Positions 5,293-6,985 of a stretch of DNA of 6,985 bases are shown here, piece after piece (positions within the stretch are counted from its first letter, which is position 1; each line of letters opens with the position of its first letter). The stretch is from assembly GCA_029938595.1 (NCBI GenBank), contig JAOZUP010000215.1, positions 1 through 6,985 on the forward strand. The letters are read 5' to 3'. The DNA comes from Thermoanaerobaculales bacterium (GTDB lineage: Bacteria > Acidobacteriota > Thermoanaerobaculia > Thermoanaerobaculales > Sulfomarinibacteraceae). The translations under genes and the position numbers were made by a program. The notes below the pieces were generated by a model that saw nothing but the letters and a program-made list of their open reading frames with translations, did not search any database and was not told where the DNA came from.

Positions 5293-6985
5293 ATGTTGGT
5301 CAAAAGCACGTTCGACCCCAGAACAATGGGTTCCGAGGTGGTTCTCGCCTTGTCCGCGATGGCGGTTGTCGCGGCCATGTGGCTGACCGGCTGGCTGCCG
5401 GCGGTTGAACGCAGCACCGGCGATTTATTGCTGCGGACGCCGAGCCTCCGGTCCCGGCCCGAGCCGCCGATCGTGGCGATCCTCATAGACGACAACGCTG
5501 TCGCCCAACGCGGCGCCCTTCCCTGGCCCCGCGACCTCCTCGCCCGCCTGGTAACAAGTGTCGACAATCTGGGCGCCTGTGCCGTCATCTTCGATCTCAT
5601 CCTGTCCGAACCCGCCGAGGCAGCCGGTGATCTCGCCCTTGCAGACGCCCTGGCCGAGATCCCCCACGTCCTCGGGGCGGCGCTGGGCGACGGCGACACG
5701 TGGCTGCTGCCCCTCGAGGTCCTTGGAGGCGCGGATGCCGCCGCCCATGTCTATGGCGAGGTCGGGCCCGACGGGGTGGTGCGCACCATCGCCGCCACCA
5801 AACAGGCCGGCGGCCTGTCCCTGCCCGCCCTTTCGCTGGCTGCCGCTCGCTTGCTACGGCCGCAGATCCCGGTCCCGGCCGGCGTCGAGGTTCGTCCCGA
5901 GTTCCGACCACCGCCGCAGGATATCCCGAGGTTCTCGGTCTCCGCGGTCCTCGATGGAGAGCTGTCTGAAAACACGATCCGAGATCGCATCGTATTCGTC
6001 GGCGTCTCCGCCACCGGGGCTGGGGACCAGTTCGTGGTGCCAACCGGCCCCCGGCACGCGCCTGTCCCCGGAGTCTTGGCCCACGCTTCAGCCGCGGCGT
6101 CCGTTCTCTCCAACCGACTGATCCATCGCCCGGGCAGCGGCTGGACCGCGGTTGCCGCCTTCGTGCTCGCCCTCGCAGTGCAGGCGCTTCGCCGCCGCCG
6201 CGGGACCTTTGATCTCGGGCGCTTCTCCATCCTCGTCGCCGGGCTCGGCGTGATCGCGGTTGTCGCGCTGCCCTTGGGTCTCATCCTAGTGCCGCTGGCC
6301 ACCCTGATGACGGTCGTCGTGGTCTCAGCCCTGCTGCGCGAGGCTGTCGAGTCCCGGACAGCGCACCGCGAGAGCGGCCGCCTGCTGCATTCGCTCCTCG
6401 AGCACATCGGCGCGCGATCCACCGACGACCGAGTGCCGCAGACGGCGAGCCGCCGTCTCGAGGCGTTGCAGCGTCTCCAGGAGGTTGTGCTCCGGGAGGA
6501 CGCCACTCGCCGCGCTCTGCTTGCCGGAATGGCGGAGGGCGTGGCGCTGTGGGGCGCCGACGGCAAGCTGCTCGAGGTCAACCCGGCAGCCGAGAAGCTG
6601 TGGGGCGGCCTACCGCGACTGGGAGAGATCGAGGCCGTCCTCGACCCGGCCACCGGTGAGGGCACTCTGCGGCGAACGGGACGCGAGCTTTCCCTGCAAA
6701 CCAGCCCGCTCGAGGGCGGTCTGCTCGCCATCATCCGTGACGTCACGGCGGAGCACGAGCTCGAGCGACGCCGGCGAGAGATGCAGCGGCTGGTCTCGCA
6801 CGAACTCAAGACACCGCTGGCCTCGATCTCAGGCTTCGGCGAGACCCTGGAACGGTACGAGCTCACGGGGGACGAGCAGCGGCGGGTGGCATCCTTGATC
6901 CGCAGCGAGGCAGCGCGTCTGCAGGAGATGGTCACGGTCTTTCTCGACCTCGAAAGGATCGGCGCCGGTCACTGGGAGGGAGAAG
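5293..6985 (+). CDS. CHASE2-domain sensor histidine kinase, 3' end beyond the window
   Basis: The frame is open for 564 codons to the edge. Seen: a transmembrane helix at about 16-35; an extracytoplasmic CHASE2 sensor domain at about 36-280, with the characteristic PPIVAILIDD (58-67), ALPWPRDLLARL (75-86) and ACAVIFDLILSEP (95-107) strands and IRDRIVFVGVSA (230-241) near its end; further membrane helices at about 283-299, 312-329 and 331-351, the usual CHASE2 layout; a charged, probably coiled-coil linker (352-405); a PAS-like domain (about 406-488, ending RDVTAEHELE); and a HisKA box LVSHELKTPLASISGFGETL with phosphoacceptor H503. The HATPase domain must lie beyond the edge. The ATG at 5293 has only a weak GAG-type site; a GTG at 5290 and an ATG at 5326 are alternatives, and a stop at 5284 limits the frame. 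The ligand is unknown. Transcribed divergently from the polyketide operon; a role in controlling it is unproven. Confidence 0.95.
   Translation, partial: MLVKSTFDPRTMGSEVVLALSAMAVVAAMWLTGWLPAVERSTGDLLLRTPSLRSRPEPPIVAILIDDNAVAQRGALPWPRDLLARLVTSVDNLGACAVIFDLILSEPAEAAGDLALADALAEIPHVLGAALGDGDTWLLPLEVLGGADAAAHVYGEVGPDGVVRTIAATKQAGGLSLPALSLAAARLLRPQIPVPAGVEVRPEFRPPPQDIPRFSVSAVLDGELSENTIRDRIVFVGVSATGAGDQFVVPTGPRHAPVPGVLAHASAAASVLSNRLIHRPGSGWTAVAAFVLALAVQALRRRRGTFDLGRFSILVAGLGVIAVVALPLGLILVPLATLMTVVVVSALLREAVESRTAHRESGRLLHSLLEHIGARSTDDRVPQTASRRLEALQRLQEVVLREDATRRALLAGMAEGVALWGADGKLLEVNPAAEKLWGGLPRLGEIEAVLDPATGEGTLRRTGRELSLQTSPLEGGLLAIIRDVTAEHELERRRREMQRLVSHELKTPLASISGFGETLERYELTGDEQRRVASLIRSEAARLQEMVTVFLDLERIGAGHWEGE

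Noticed and set aside
5751..6935. A 394-codon minus-strand open frame
   Set aside because: It is antisense to the CHASE2 kinase; the product is Ser/Arg-rich without domains, while the plus strand reads a complete CHASE2-PAS-HisKA order.

Overview
The window is GC-rich (by eye about two thirds G+C), with dense overlapping genes and strong Shine-Dalgarno sites. It looks chromosomal and bacterial. Gene content (a type III polyketide/phenolic-lipid operon, a CHASE2 histidine kinase, an intergenic cluster of palindromic repeats) would fit a high-GC environmental bacterium such as an Acidobacteriota member or another soil or marine lineage. No rRNA or other marker gene is present, so the taxonomy is a guess.

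Left part (1-4849, all minus strand; transcription runs right to left): a compact operon in the order type III polyketide synthase (4849-3794), integral-membrane isoprenylcysteine-methyltransferase-type O-methyltransferase (3797-3243), acyl carrier protein (3246-3019), fatty-acyl-AMP ligase (3026-1272) and FAD-dependent monooxygenase/oxidoreductase (1279-155). Every junction overlaps, by 4, 4, 8 and 8 bases, so the five genes are almost certainly co-transcribed and translationally coupled. A further minus-strand gene appears to start at base 42 and runs off the left edge.

Proposed pathway (inference from families): the ligase adenylates a long-chain fatty acid and loads it on the dedicated carrier protein. 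The type III synthase extends this acyl starter with malonyl units and cyclises it to an alkylresorcinol or alkylpyrone. The methyltransferase O-methylates it, and the flavoprotein hydroxylates the ring, giving a methoxy-hydroquinone/quinone phenolic lipid that would sit in membranes. The core synthase/methyltransferase/flavoprotein trio matches the known SrsA-SrsB-SrsC logic of Streptomyces griseus. The integrated ligase plus carrier protein is the distinctive addition.

Middle part (4850-5292): a 443-base divergent intergenic region. Next to the synthase it has a strongly ribosome-bound 10-codon leader frame (4898-4866). Towards the kinase it has a 154-base cluster of five covarying hairpins (5062-5215) that looks like a REP/REPIN- or MITE-type mobile palindromic element.

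Right part (5293-6985, plus strand): a CHASE2-domain sensor histidine kinase, open for 564 codons and cut by the window edge shortly after its phosphoacceptor His box. It is transcribed divergently from the biosynthetic operon; a regulatory link is possible but not shown.
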